Below the pieces are notes generated by a model. The model was not told the origin of the DNA and did not search any database. It saw nothing but the letters and a program-made list of their open reading frames with translations. A DNA stretch of 45,938 bases, taken from Bacteroidota bacterium. Its GTDB lineage: Bacteria > Bacteroidota > Bacteroidia > B-17B0 > Aurantibacillaceae. Of the stretch, positions 25,399-34,419 are shown one piece after another (position 1 is the stretch's first letter; each line of letters opens with the position of its first letter). The position numbers and the translations under genes are program-made. The stretch covers positions 1 to 45,938 of the forward strand of contig JABDDQ010000012.1 of the NCBI GenBank assembly GCA_013287545.1, given 5' to 3'.

Positions 25399-26807
25399 TT
25401 TTTTTTCGGCTTAGGGTCATTCTTCATTTTAAAAATCTGGTTGAACTTAAACTCTATGCCTTCATCTGGTTTAAGTGCAGGCGATTGTAACAAATATCCA
25501 TCTGGACTAATAAAATAATAAACAGGCAAACTTTTTATATTATACTGCCCTGCCAGTTTTTTATTTTTTCCACCATATAAAAAAGTCCATTTATAAGTAG
25601 GGTTTTGTTTTATAAAATTTTTAAAAGCCATCGTATCGTCATCTGTACAAACCGAAACAAACATTACTTTATCTCCGTATTTTTTAAAAAGCTGGTCTTG
25701 CTTTTTTAGTTCCTGTAAACAATCAGTACACCAGGTAGCAAAAAAATTCAGGTACGTGTACCGTGCTTTAAAACCGGTTAACGAAACAGTATCGTGCTTT
25801 ATATTGGGAAGCGAAAAAATGGGGGCCAACTGCCCGGCGCGCATATTGTTTATGTTGCGTAAAACATCAAAAACAATTGTTTTATGCTCAGCAATTGTTG
25901 TTGAGCCTTGCAGCTGTTCTAACATCTCTTTTATTTTTTCTTTTTTAAAATGAGGCGCAAAATATAAATCAGCCAACGATTTTAAAACAACCAGTTCGCG
26001 CAATGTATCATTTTTTAATATGGGGTCGCCTTTCAATAGTTCATTTAAGTGTTTGTATTCGCCCTGTTCATTAATAGCATCTAAAATAAAATTCCCGTTT
26101 TTAGTATTGCTCTGTTTTTGCAAGTACTGTTTAAAGTATTGGTTAAAAAAACTCATGTATTCGTAATTGCCATAACTAATGGGTCTATCTAATAAATAGC
26201 GTTTAGCCAAATAAGTATGGTGCCTGCCCGTGTTTTCATTAAAAGACGCAAATGTGTAATCCACATAAGTTTTAAAATAACTTAGTTTTACCTTTTCGTA
26301 ACGCTTGTTTATTTGCAACTGAAAAGAATCTAACCTTTGGTGAATTTGTTTTGTTACAAAGGCTTTATAATTTTTCTCCCAAAAAACATCAAAGCAATTA
26401 TTAAAATCTATAATGCGTGCATTAAGTTCGGTACTATCTCCATTAATAATAAGGTTTACATTTTGTTCTGTTCCGTCAGCATTAAAACGCAAACTATCTT
26501 TTTCAGGAAAAACAATTCCGTATACAAAATTCGGCTGAACATAAATAACACCCGTTAAATTATCAGTTTTAATAAGGGCTATTTGTGTGCTCTTTATAGA
26601 TAGACTAAGTTCAAAATTACCTCGCGCATCAACCGTATCTGATGATTGCAATGTTTGCGATTGCGTAATTAAATCATCATACAAATAAACTGAAATTTCT
26701 TTCCCCTTATGCGTAGGTGCAATGCCCCTAATGGTTACGTTTTGCGCAAACGAAATAAAAGGGGCAAGAACAAAAAACAGGAAGCTTATTTTAAAATATA
26801 CTTTCAT
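25395..26807 (-). CDS. TlpA-like thioredoxin family protein with DUF4369-like N-terminal domain
   Basis: A 470-residue exported protein with a signal peptide ending ISFAQ. Residues about 25-120 form a beta-rich domain (IRGIAPTHKGKEISVYLYD) like the N-terminal domain of many Bacteroidota TlpA proteins. A helical middle region follows. The C-terminal thioredoxin fold begins APIFSLPNIKHDTVSLTGF and has the redox pair in FFATWCTDCLQELKK and cis-Pro in KSLPVYYF. It probably reduces or isomerises disulfides in the periplasm; the client is unknown. Confidence 0.85.
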   Translation of the reverse strand: MKVYFKISFLFFVLAPFISFAQNVTIRGIAPTHKGKEISVYLYDDLITQSQTLQSSDTVDARGNFELSLSIKSTQIALIKTDNLTGVIYVQPNFVYGIVFPEKDSLRFNADGTEQNVNLIINGDSTELNARIIDFNNCFDVFWEKNYKAFVTKQIHQRLDSFQLQINKRYEKVKLSYFKTYVDYTFASFNENTGRHHTYLAKRYLLDRPISYGNYEYMSFFNQYFKQYLQKQSNTKNGNFILDAINEQGEYKHLNELLKGDPILKNDTLRELVVLKSLADLYFAPHFKKEKIKEMLEQLQGSTTIAEHKTIVFDVLRNINNMRAGQLAPIFSLPNIKHDTVSLTGFKARYTYLNFFATWCTDCLQELKKQDQLFKKYGDKVMFVSVCTDDDTMAFKNFIKQNPTYKWTFLYGGKNKKLAGQYNIKSLPVYYFISPDGYLLQSPALKPDEGIEFKFNQIFKMKNDPKPKKN

Positions 26808-26853
26808 TACAACAGCTTAACGCTTTATTTAAACTAAAAGTATAAATTTTTAT

Positions 26854-28395
26854 TTAACCTTGTTTTTCAAAGTTAGCAATAGCAGCATCTAAACGCTTCA
26901 ACGAATCTTCTTTACCAAACAGCTCAAGCATTTCAAAAAGTGCCGGGCCACCACCAACGCCGGTAATGGCAACTCTAAATAACTGCATAACTTGTCCGGT
27001 TGGTATATTTAATTTTTCTGAAACCGCCTTAAAAGCATGCTCTGTTTCAGCAGCCGTAAAGTTTTGCAACGCGTTAAATGAAGCTCTTGCTTCTTTAATA
27101 TATTCCAATGTTTGTGGATTCAGGCGTTTCTTTAACACCTCAGCATCATAGGCAGTTGGTGCTATAAAAAAGAAAGAACCTAAATTCCAAAACTCATTTA
27201 CAAAATGGGCTTTTTCTTTTATCAATCGGCAAAAACCAATTACAAAAGGTTTGCTTGCGGTAATGTTATGCTCTTTAAGCATGGGCATAAATAAATCAGC
27301 CAACTCTTCGTCCGATTTTTTACGCAAATATTGTTGGTTAAACCATTTTGTTTTTTCAGGATCAAATTTAGCGCCTGCTTTATTTACACGCTCAAACGAA
27401 AACAGATTTATCAATTCTTCTTTCGAATAAATTTCTTGATTATTACCAGCATTCCACCCCAACATAGCAAGCATGTTTATAAACGCTTCCGGAAAGAAAC
27501 CATGCTCACGGTAACCGGTATAGCTTTCTTTTGTACGCTCATCGTACCAGTTTAACGGAAACATGGGGATACCTGATTTATCGCGCTTGCTTAATTTACC
27601 ATTTCCATCTGGTTTTAAAATCAAGGGAAGATGTGCCAATTTCGGCATTTGCTCTTCCAACCCTAAATAGCGGTAAATTAAAATATGTGCCGGGGCAGAT
27701 GGTAACCATTCTTCGCCACGTACGGCATGAGAAATTTTCATTTCTATATCATCTACAATGTGTGCCAAATGGTACGTTGGCATTCCATCACTTTTTAAAA
27801 GTACTTTATCATCTACCTGAGATGAGTTTACAACCACCCAGCCACGTATAATGTCATTAAAACGTATCTCTTCATTACGAGGCACTTTTAAACGCACTAC
27901 ATAAGGCGTACCTTCAGCTAATAGTTTTTTAACCTCATCTTCGCTAAGCGTAGTTGAGTTGCGCATATTTTGGCGAGATACTGCATTGTATTGTGGTGCC
28001 ACAACTTTAGCAGCCTCTAAACGTTTGCGCATTTCATCCAATTCTTCGGCCGTATCAAAAGCATAATAAGCGTGTCCGCTTTCAATTAATTTATCGGCAT
28101 ATTTTTTATAAATGCCTAATTCTTTACGTTCGCTTTGGCGGTATGGCGCATGCGGACCATCGCCAAAACCAACACCCTCGTTAGGCTCAATGCCACACCA
28201 TTTAAGTGAGTCAATAATATATTCTTCAGCACCTTTTACATAGCGTGTTTGGTCGGTATCTTCAATGCGCAAAATAAAATCTCCGCCATGTTTTTTAGCG
28301 AACAAATAACTAAACAAAGCAGTGCGCACACCACCCATATGTAAACCACCCGTAGGACTTGGGGCAAAACGAACTCTAACGCGATTGTTGCTCAT
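26854..28395 (-). CDS. gltX: Glutamate--tRNA ligase
   Basis: A class I aminoacyl-tRNA synthetase charging tRNA(Glu). It has the HIGH-type motif FAPSPTGGLHMGG, the DTDQTRYV segment, and the KMSKS equivalent KLSKRDKSG with a Leu for Met. The frame extends upstream to a TTG at 28410, but a TATATTTG promoter box at 28408-28415 overlaps that region. The ATG at 28395, giving MSNNRVRVRF, is therefore the likely start (513 residues). Confidence 0.95.
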   Translation of the reverse strand: MSNNRVRVRFAPSPTGGLHMGGVRTALFSYLFAKKHGGDFILRIEDTDQTRYVKGAEEYIIDSLKWCGIEPNEGVGFGDGPHAPYRQSERKELGIYKKYADKLIESGHAYYAFDTAEELDEMRKRLEAAKVVAPQYNAVSRQNMRNSTTLSEDEVKKLLAEGTPYVVRLKVPRNEEIRFNDIIRGWVVVNSSQVDDKVLLKSDGMPTYHLAHIVDDIEMKISHAVRGEEWLPSAPAHILIYRYLGLEEQMPKLAHLPLILKPDGNGKLSKRDKSGIPMFPLNWYDERTKESYTGYREHGFFPEAFINMLAMLGWNAGNNQEIYSKEELINLFSFERVNKAGAKFDPEKTKWFNQQYLRKKSDEELADLFMPMLKEHNITASKPFVIGFCRLIKEKAHFVNEFWNLGSFFFIAPTAYDAEVLKKRLNPQTLEYIKEARASFNALQNFTAAETEHAFKAVSEKLNIPTGQVMQLFRVAITGVGGGPALFEMLELFGKEDSLKRLDAAIANFEKQG

Positions 28396-28407
28396 AAAAA
28401 ATTTTTG

Positions 28408-28415
28408 CAAATATA
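28408..28415 (-). promoter_or_regulatory. -7 promoter box for gltX; decides the start codon
   Basis: The minus strand reads TATATTTG 12 bp before the ATG at 28395, leaving only a few bases of leader. Confidence 0.65.
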
Positions 28416-28448
28416 CGCTAAATGGCTAATTTGATGTCTTAAAATTTT

Positions 28449-29144
28449 ATGGTAAAAGATTTTTTGTTGGACGTAGCCTCACTTGTATATCCACGCGTTT
28501 GTAGCGGGTGCCAGCAAAGTTTATTTAAACACGAAGAATTTATTTGCAATAAATGCTATTTAACCCTGCCCAAAACAAATTACCATTTACAGCAGGAAAA
28601 TCCCATTGAGAAAATATTTTTTGGCAGAGCCAATATTAAAGCTGCCAGCAGTTTTTTGTTTTTTCAGAAAAAAGGGAGTGTGCAAAAACTACTTCACGCC
28701 TTAAAATATAAAAACAAACCTGAGGTAGCTCAACTTTTAGGTAAATGGTACGGACAAGATTTAAAAAAGAGTGATGCCTTTTCCAATATAGATTTTATCA
28801 TTCCTGTACCGCTTCATAAAAAAAGAATGCAAAAGCGAGGATACAATCAAAGTGAACATTTTGCAAAAGGCTTAAGCGAGGTGTTACACATTCCCGTTAT
28901 TACGAATGTGCTAATCAAAAGTAAGTTTACCGAAACACAAACTCATAAAACCCGTGAAGAACGTGCGGAAAATATTTCCACATCATTCAACCTCCAAACC
29001 CCAGAAATCATACAAAATAAAAATATTCTATTGGTTGATGATGTTATAACTACAGGTGCCACTACCGAGGCCTGCATTCTTAAACTGCAAGAAAATACAA
29101 ATGCCAACATTTCCTTAGCCTCTATTGCTTATGCCATACTTTAA
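28449..29144 (+). CDS. comF: ComF family phosphoribosyltransferase-like protein
   Basis: A 231-residue protein with an N-terminal zinc ribbon (PRVCSGCQQ and FICNKCYL) and a C-terminal PRTase domain with the PRPP motif ILLVDDVITTGATTEA. The middle shows PVPLHKKRMQKRGYNQSEHFAKGL, typical of ComFC. In naturally competent bacteria ComF helps import or process single-stranded DNA during transformation. Divergent from gltX with 53 bp between the starts. Confidence 0.9.
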   Translation: MVKDFLLDVASLVYPRVCSGCQQSLFKHEEFICNKCYLTLPKTNYHLQQENPIEKIFFGRANIKAASSFLFFQKKGSVQKLLHALKYKNKPEVAQLLGKWYGQDLKKSDAFSNIDFIIPVPLHKKRMQKRGYNQSEHFAKGLSEVLHIPVITNVLIKSKFTETQTHKTREERAENISTSFNLQTPEIIQNKNILLVDDVITTGATTEACILKLQENTNANISLASIAYAIL

Positions 29145-29155
29145 ATTATTGTTGC

Positions 29156-29674
29156 ATGAATATTAAAGAAGCACTTTTAAAAGAACACTCTAAAACTCAA
29201 ATGCAAAAAATTGTTGCCTATGTGGGTAACGATAAAAAAAGGTTTGCCGAGCTAATCACCCTTATGCTTACAGCCGAGTATAGAGTTGCTCAACGCGCGG
29301 CATGGCCTGTGTCGTATTGTATAGAAACCAATAAAGATTTAATAAAACCCTGGTTCGCTAAAATGATAAAAAAACTGGGCGAAGAAAACGTACACCATTT
29401 CATAAAACGCAACACTTTGCGCGCGTTAGAGTTTGTTGATATCCCTGAAAAATATTGCGGAACCTTATATGATATTAGTTACACTTTTTTACACAGCATA
29501 AAAGAGCCTATTGCCGTGCGTGTTTTTGCATTAAGCGTATTAGGTAATATTTCTAAAAAATATCCTGAATTAAAAACAGAAGTTATACATAGTGCCGAAA
29601 GTCTTTTGCACTGTGGCATCCCTGCACTTGAAAGCAGAAGCAAAAAGGTTTTAAAGCAAATTAAAACCCTTTAG
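29156..29674 (+). CDS. Helical-repeat (HEAT-like) hypothetical protein
   Basis: A 172-residue protein predicted to be all helical. Segments such as LITLMLTAEYRVAQRAAWPVSY and IAVRVFALSVLGNISKKYPEL have the look of HEAT-like repeats. No signal peptide. It follows comF by 11 bp and is likely co-transcribed. I do not recognise a named function. Confidence 0.6.
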   Translation: MNIKEALLKEHSKTQMQKIVAYVGNDKKRFAELITLMLTAEYRVAQRAAWPVSYCIETNKDLIKPWFAKMIKKLGEENVHHFIKRNTLRALEFVDIPEKYCGTLYDISYTFLHSIKEPIAVRVFALSVLGNISKKYPELKTEVIHSAESLLHCGIPALESRSKKVLKQIKTL

Positions 29675-29687
29675 CTTTCTCAGTTTA

Positions 29688-31691
29688 TTAAGGCAGTACA
29701 GGTGCTTGCGGACAATTTGCTAACCCCGCTTTAGCTTGTGCATGATTCGGGTTTAGCTTTAAGCATTGGTTAAATGCGGCTGATGCTTTTGCATAATCAC
29801 CTAAAGAAAACGCTGCGCCACCCAAGTTATACCATATTTCAGGGTCTTGTGGAAAAATTTTCGACGCACGCTCAAACCAGTAGGCAGAGTTTTGCAACTT
29901 CTTATCCTTAGCATCCTGAAACGCTTGTTGTATATATACATTTGAAAGCACACGGTAGTAACTTACCAAATAAGGGTTACTTGGATATAAGCGATACGCC
30001 GTTCCCCAAGTTTCTTCGGCTTTATTATAATCACGTAATTTAAAATAGGCCAAACCTAAATTCAAATACCCGTTTACATATTTAGGGTGCAACTCTAAAG
30101 CATGGTTTAAATAGCCTTTTGCTTTCTCCAAATATTCAACTTCGTGTTTTTTGTTTTCAGGGCGTTCCGATAAATCAATCCAACGTGCTCCCGCGTTACC
30201 TAAACAAAGCACCGAGTTAGGCATTACATCCACATCATGCGTAAAAAGTGTAATATCGTTTTTCCAAATCTCGTTGCGGGTTATAGTTCTAATACCGCAT
30301 AGTACAGTTAAAACAATAAGTACCGACCATAATAAGGCTTTGTGAACTTTTTCGGATGTGATTTTCTTTCTGGCTTCTTCTGTAAAAATCCAGGCTATAC
30401 AAACTGCCCAACCTAACGAAGAGTGAAAAATCAAACGTTCACCCATAGTCGCCCCAATATCAATCAGTAAATTACATATCATTAAAAAATTAGCGAAAAA
30501 GAAAACCAAGCCCCAGGCAACCGGATGCTTTTTGCGAAATAATTTATAAGTAAGAATTGCTAAGCTTATATAAATAGCTAACGACAACCAAACCTCAGGA
30601 CTTGTAAAATGACGATAAGGGATACTATTATACGAGTAATCAGAGCTTAATACATAAGGGAAGAAAAGCAGTATAAAATATTTTAACCATACAAAAACCT
30701 TAGTAGCTTTCATTTGGTCTCCACGTGCTAATAAATAAGGGTTATTTAAAAGCTCTGTATCCGGAATGCCTGTTTTAGCCACTACAATAGAGAACCTTAT
30801 CATAAAGTAAACAACCAAAGCAGCTCCTAATGCAGCAAATAATTTAAAGAATTTACTAAAAGAAAAATTATCGATAAATAAATAAAGTGTAGCAGGTATA
30901 ACCAAAACCAACGTTACCGCGTACTCTTTTGATAGCAGAGCTAAAAAATAATGTACGGCACTCCAAACTATGTATTTATTTTGCCTTGTTTCAGCATACT
31001 TAAATATATTTATAAAGGTGAGGCATATAAATATCATAGAGAAAATCTCATCCCTACTCTTCATGTTGGCAACCACTTCCGTATGTATGGGGTGAATGCA
31101 AAAGAGCAGAGCCGCCACAAAAGCCATATCGGGGTACTTGCTAAACAAATGGTTTTTAAACATGGCGTATATCAGCAACACACAAAGCACATAAAACAAC
31201 ACGTTATTAAAGTGCCTTAACATACAGCCTTTGGTAAGGCAATCATTATCATTATATAATCCGTCCTTATTTATATCCTCATCGGCATCAGGCTTGCCAT
31301 TTAAATTTTCATCCCAACAATTAGCGGGGGGTAAATGCCCATCAGGATACTTGCCTATAAACTCCTGTTCAATAGCAAAACTCACAATAGATAAAGGACG
31401 ATAACGACCACCCGCCAACTGAGCTTTAGCATTCATTTGCTTATAAAAACTATGATAGGCATCGCGTTTCATAATACTATCTATGCCGCCAAAACCTTCC
31501 ATCACATATTCGTTTTTATGAATAACGATACCATCATCCAGCGCAAACTCGTTTTTTATAGTGTTTATGTAAAAAATAAAGCCAATTAAACCTAATATAA
31601 TGTAAGGAACAATGGGTTTGCTAAACGGAAAAAGCGTGTACGGTTTTATGGTTGGTATAAATAAATCTGAGTTGGTTTTTTGTTTAGCCAT
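29688..31691 (-). CDS. TMTC-like polytopic membrane protein with C-terminal TPR repeats
   Basis: A 667-residue protein. The first helix (about 27-44) is followed by FALDDGIVI with a DD pair (52-53), like GT-C glycosyltransferases of the TMTC/DUF1736 type. About nine more hydrophobic helices lie between 160 and 460. The C-terminal third has TPR repeats (HPKYVNGYLNLGLAYFKLRDY, PQDPEIWYNLGGAAFSLGDY, NPNHAQAKAGLA). Eukaryotic TMTCs O-mannosylate proteins; bacterial relatives are uncharacterised. The first extracytoplasmic loop holds an acidic Asp/Asn-rich insert (residues 127-150) resembling calcium-binding loops. Transcription starts from the TATATTTG box at 31714. Confidence 0.72.
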   Translation of the reverse strand: MAKQKTNSDLFIPTIKPYTLFPFSKPIVPYIILGLIGFIFYINTIKNEFALDDGIVIHKNEYVMEGFGGIDSIMKRDAYHSFYKQMNAKAQLAGGRYRPLSIVSFAIEQEFIGKYPDGHLPPANCWDENLNGKPDADEDINKDGLYNDNDCLTKGCMLRHFNNVLFYVLCVLLIYAMFKNHLFSKYPDMAFVAALLFCIHPIHTEVVANMKSRDEIFSMIFICLTFINIFKYAETRQNKYIVWSAVHYFLALLSKEYAVTLVLVIPATLYLFIDNFSFSKFFKLFAALGAALVVYFMIRFSIVVAKTGIPDTELLNNPYLLARGDQMKATKVFVWLKYFILLFFPYVLSSDYSYNSIPYRHFTSPEVWLSLAIYISLAILTYKLFRKKHPVAWGLVFFFANFLMICNLLIDIGATMGERLIFHSSLGWAVCIAWIFTEEARKKITSEKVHKALLWSVLIVLTVLCGIRTITRNEIWKNDITLFTHDVDVMPNSVLCLGNAGARWIDLSERPENKKHEVEYLEKAKGYLNHALELHPKYVNGYLNLGLAYFKLRDYNKAEETWGTAYRLYPSNPYLVSYYRVLSNVYIQQAFQDAKDKKLQNSAYWFERASKIFPQDPEIWYNLGGAAFSLGDYAKASAAFNQCLKLNPNHAQAKAGLANCPQAPVLP

Positions 31692-31713
31692 ATAATTTCT
31701 AAAAATTGAAACA

Positions 31714-31721
31714 CAAATATA
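31714..31721 (-). promoter_or_regulatory. -7 promoter box for the TMTC-like gene
   Basis: The minus strand reads TATATTTG 22 bp before the ATG at 31691. Confidence 0.6.
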
Positions 31722-31809
31722 GTTTTTTTAGATAAGCAAATAAACGCGGCCTAAAATTCTCTTTTGAAATGTTTTAATAATTCTTTTACCGAAAACGTTT
31801 AACAGAGCT

Positions 31810-31817
31810 TACTTTTG
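31810..31817 (+). promoter_or_regulatory. -7 promoter box for the VWA-transketolase pair
   Basis: TACTTTTG, an exact TAnnTTTG match, ends only 7 bp before the TTG start at 31825, giving a nearly leaderless transcript. Confidence 0.6.
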
Positions 31818-31824
31818 CGAGGCT

Positions 31825-33249
31825 TTGAAATTTTTAAATAAAATAGCATTTTTTTTCTTCGCACTTTTTTGCTGTGTTAGTTTGCACTCGCAATCGTACG
31901 AGCAAGGCAGTACTAATTTTTCTGCACCAAAAAAATACGATGCCAATACAACCACCCGCATACTATTTATTTTTGATGATTCGTTTAGCATGTTTGGTAA
32001 ATGGGGCAACGGCACTAAAATAGATGTATCTAAAAAATTAATGGGCGAGTTTTTAGATTCGCTTCAAAACACCCCTAAACTTCAATTGGCGCTGCGTTGC
32101 TACGGGCATCAAACTCCTTTCAAACCCAATCGTAACTGTCAGGATACTAAATTAGAAGTGCCTTTTGATGGTGCTTTTATCAATTGTAAAAAAATAAAAG
32201 ATCGCATTAACAGGTTACAGCCAACCGGTACAACCCCCATTGCTTATTCCTTAGGCGAAAGCGCAAACGATTTTCCGCCATGCGATAATTGCCGCAACAT
32301 AGTTATTTTAATTACCGATGGCATTGAAGAGTGCGATGGCGACCCTTGTGCGGTATCATTAGCTTTACAGAAAAAAGGAGTTTTTCTTCGTCCGTTTATT
32401 ATTGGCGTTGGCTTAGATGTAAAGTTTGCTGATGTGTTTGGTTGCATGGGTAAGTTTTATGATGTAAGTAATGAAGCCAACTTTAAGCAGGTTATGAAAC
32501 TGGTTTTTATTGAAGCCATATCTCAAACAACGGTACAGGTAAATTTATTAGACACCTACAAAAAACCAAGTGAAACGGATGTTACCATGACTTTTTATAA
32601 TCAAAAAACGGGAGAAGTTAAATATAATTATTTACACACGCTTAATCATCGTGGTAACCCCGATACCTTGGTTTTAGACCCTGATGTAACCTATAAAATG
32701 GTAGTGCACACCATTCCGCCACAGGTAAAAGAAAACATTGTGCTGCAAAAAGGCAAGCATAATATTATTCCGTTAGATGCCCCGCAAGGTTACTTAAACC
32801 TGCAAACCGATGGCCCTATTGTATACAAATCATTACAATGTATGGTAAGAAAAAATGCAGAAGAAAAAACCTTAAACGTGCAAGAATTTGCTACTACCGA
32901 AAAATATATTACAGGCAAATATGATTTAGAAATACTGAGCTTGCCACGCATTAAACTACCTAATATTGAAATAAAGCAAAGTTCAACCAACGTTATAAAA
33001 ATTCCTTCTGCTGGTATCATCTCTATTAATAAAGGCAATTTGGGCTACGGTAGCGTTTATTTAGAGAATGGTAAAAAATTAGAGTGGGTTTGTAATTTAA
33101 TTGAAGGTCAGCAAACAGAAGTTTTTTATCTTCAACCCGGAAATTACAGAGTTGAGTTTCGTTTAAAAACACAATTAGAGTCAGAAAAAACAGTAGAGAA
33201 AAAATTCACCATAGAATCAAATAAAACAACCGCAATAAGCTTATTTTAA
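31825..33249 (+). CDS. Exported von Willebrand factor A domain protein
   Basis: A 474-residue protein with signal peptide (KIAFFFFALFCCVSLHSQS). The VWA domain (about residues 44-210) has an intact MIDAS site: DDSFSM (DxSxS), the Thr in TGTTPIAYSL and the Asp in LITDGIEECDGDPC. The C-terminal half looks like beta-sandwich domains (VQVNLLDTYKKPSETDVTMTF and PGNYRVEF). It is probably periplasmic or surface-exposed, binding partners through metal. The start is TTG, with a promoter box just upstream. It ends two bases before the transketolase gene, with which it is presumably co-transcribed although the functions seem unrelated. Confidence 0.84.
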   Translation: MKFLNKIAFFFFALFCCVSLHSQSYEQGSTNFSAPKKYDANTTTRILFIFDDSFSMFGKWGNGTKIDVSKKLMGEFLDSLQNTPKLQLALRCYGHQTPFKPNRNCQDTKLEVPFDGAFINCKKIKDRINRLQPTGTTPIAYSLGESANDFPPCDNCRNIVILITDGIEECDGDPCAVSLALQKKGVFLRPFIIGVGLDVKFADVFGCMGKFYDVSNEANFKQVMKLVFIEAISQTTVQVNLLDTYKKPSETDVTMTFYNQKTGEVKYNYLHTLNHRGNPDTLVLDPDVTYKMVVHTIPPQVKENIVLQKGKHNIIPLDAPQGYLNLQTDGPIVYKSLQCMVRKNAEEKTLNVQEFATTEKYITGKYDLEILSLPRIKLPNIEIKQSSTNVIKIPSAGIISINKGNLGYGSVYLENGKKLEWVCNLIEGQQTEVFYLQPGNYRVEFRLKTQLESEKTVEKKFTIESNKTTAISLF

Positions 33250-33251
33250 TT

Positions 33252-34211
33252 ATGAATAAAAAATTCCCTTACACCGAAAAGAAAGATACACGTTCAGGCT
33301 TTGGCGTTGGCCTGCACGAACTTGGAAAGAAAAACCCTAACGTGGTTGCCTTGTGCGCCGACTTAACAGGCTCATTAAAAATGGATGCTTTCTTAAAAGA
33401 CTTTCCGGAACGTTTTTTTCAAATAGGCATTGCCGAAGCTAACATGATGGGCATTGCGGCAGGTTTAACCATTGGCGGTAAAATTCCGTTTACAGGTACT
33501 TTTGCTAATTTTTCTACCGGCAGGGTTTATGATCAAATACGTCAATCAATTGCCTATAGCGGCAAAAATGTAAAAATTTGCGCATCGCATGCCGGGCTTA
33601 CACTTGGCGAAGATGGGGCTACACACCAAATATTAGAAGACATTGGCTTAATGAAAATGTTGCCGGGCATGGCAGTTATAAACCCTTGCGATTTTAACCA
33701 AACAAAAGCAGCCACTATGGCAATTACCGATTATGAAGGGCCTGTTTATTTACGTTTTGGCCGACCAGTAGTTCCTAATTTTACACCTGCCGATCAAAAA
33801 TTTGAAATTGGTAAAGCCGTTGTTTTACAAGAAGGAAAAGATGTTTCTATTTTTGCTACAGGTCACTTGGTTTGGAAAGCCATTGAAGCCATTGAAATAT
33901 TAGAGCAAAAAGGCATTAGTGCCGAGCTAATAAACATACACACTATAAAACCTTTAGATGACGCCGCTATTTTAAAATCAGTAGCTAAAACTAAATGCGT
34001 GGTAAGTGCCGAAGAGCATCAAATGAATGGTGGCTTAGGTGATAGCATTGCGCAATTACTATCTCGTAACACACCTGCCCCACAAGAGTTTGTAGCGGTT
34101 AACGATAGTTTTGGCGAAAGCGGTACACCCGAAGAGTTAATGCAAAAATATGGTTTAGAAGCCACAAACATTGTAGAAGCTGCTTTAAAAGCTATTGCAA
34201 GAAAAAAGTAA
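33252..34211 (+). CDS. Transketolase, C-terminal subunit
   Basis: A 319-residue protein corresponding to the pyrimidine-binding and C-terminal domains of transketolase. Visible are CADLTGSLKMDAF, the catalytic Glu in FFQIGIAEANMMGIAAGL, HAGLTLGEDGATHQ and VYLRFGRP. Split transketolases with separate N- and C-terminal subunits are common in Bacteroidota, so this is not a truncation. The N-terminal, ThDP-diphosphate-binding subunit is not in the window; the partner must be elsewhere. It works in the pentose phosphate pathway. Confidence 0.9.
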   Translation: MNKKFPYTEKKDTRSGFGVGLHELGKKNPNVVALCADLTGSLKMDAFLKDFPERFFQIGIAEANMMGIAAGLTIGGKIPFTGTFANFSTGRVYDQIRQSIAYSGKNVKICASHAGLTLGEDGATHQILEDIGLMKMLPGMAVINPCDFNQTKAATMAITDYEGPVYLRFGRPVVPNFTPADQKFEIGKAVVLQEGKDVSIFATGHLVWKAIEAIEILEQKGISAELINIHTIKPLDDAAILKSVAKTKCVVSAEEHQMNGGLGDSIAQLLSRNTPAPQEFVAVNDSFGESGTPEELMQKYGLEATNIVEAALKAIARKK

Positions 34212-34246
34212 TTTTTGCCAGCTATATTTGATTCTTTATTACTGCT

Positions 34247-34373
34247 TGTCATTTCGACCGAAGGGAGAAATCTTTATTTGTGATTAGTTTCTAAGTTCTA
34301 ATTTTTTGAACTTGCTAAGCACAAAATTGTTTACAAATAAAGATTTCTCAGTCGTTCCTCCTTCGAAATGACA
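34247..34373. repeat. Intergenic inverted repeat, REP-like element
   Basis: The arm at 34247-34281 begins TGTCATTTCGACC, continues GGGAGAAATC and ends TTTATTTGT. It is mirrored by the arm at 34333-34373 (ACAAATAAAGATTTCTC to TTCGAAATGACA) with a 6-bp length difference inside the arm. A second small hairpin (AAGTTC / GAACTT) lies in the 51-bp spacer. The GTCATTTCGA...AGAAATCT core is a dispersed intergenic repeat type I associate with Bacteroidota genomes. It fills the 208-bp gap between the convergent transketolase and TrmH-like genes and may also act as terminator. No gene is supported here. Confidence 0.75.
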
Positions 34374-34419
34374 TAGGTGGTTGTTTTTTCGCGTTATCCT
34401 ACAATATAATCTTATCATT

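Noticed and set aside
33252-34211. Truncated transketolase pseudogene
   Set aside because: Split N/C subunits are normal in this phylum; the C-terminal subunit is complete and has a clean start and stop.
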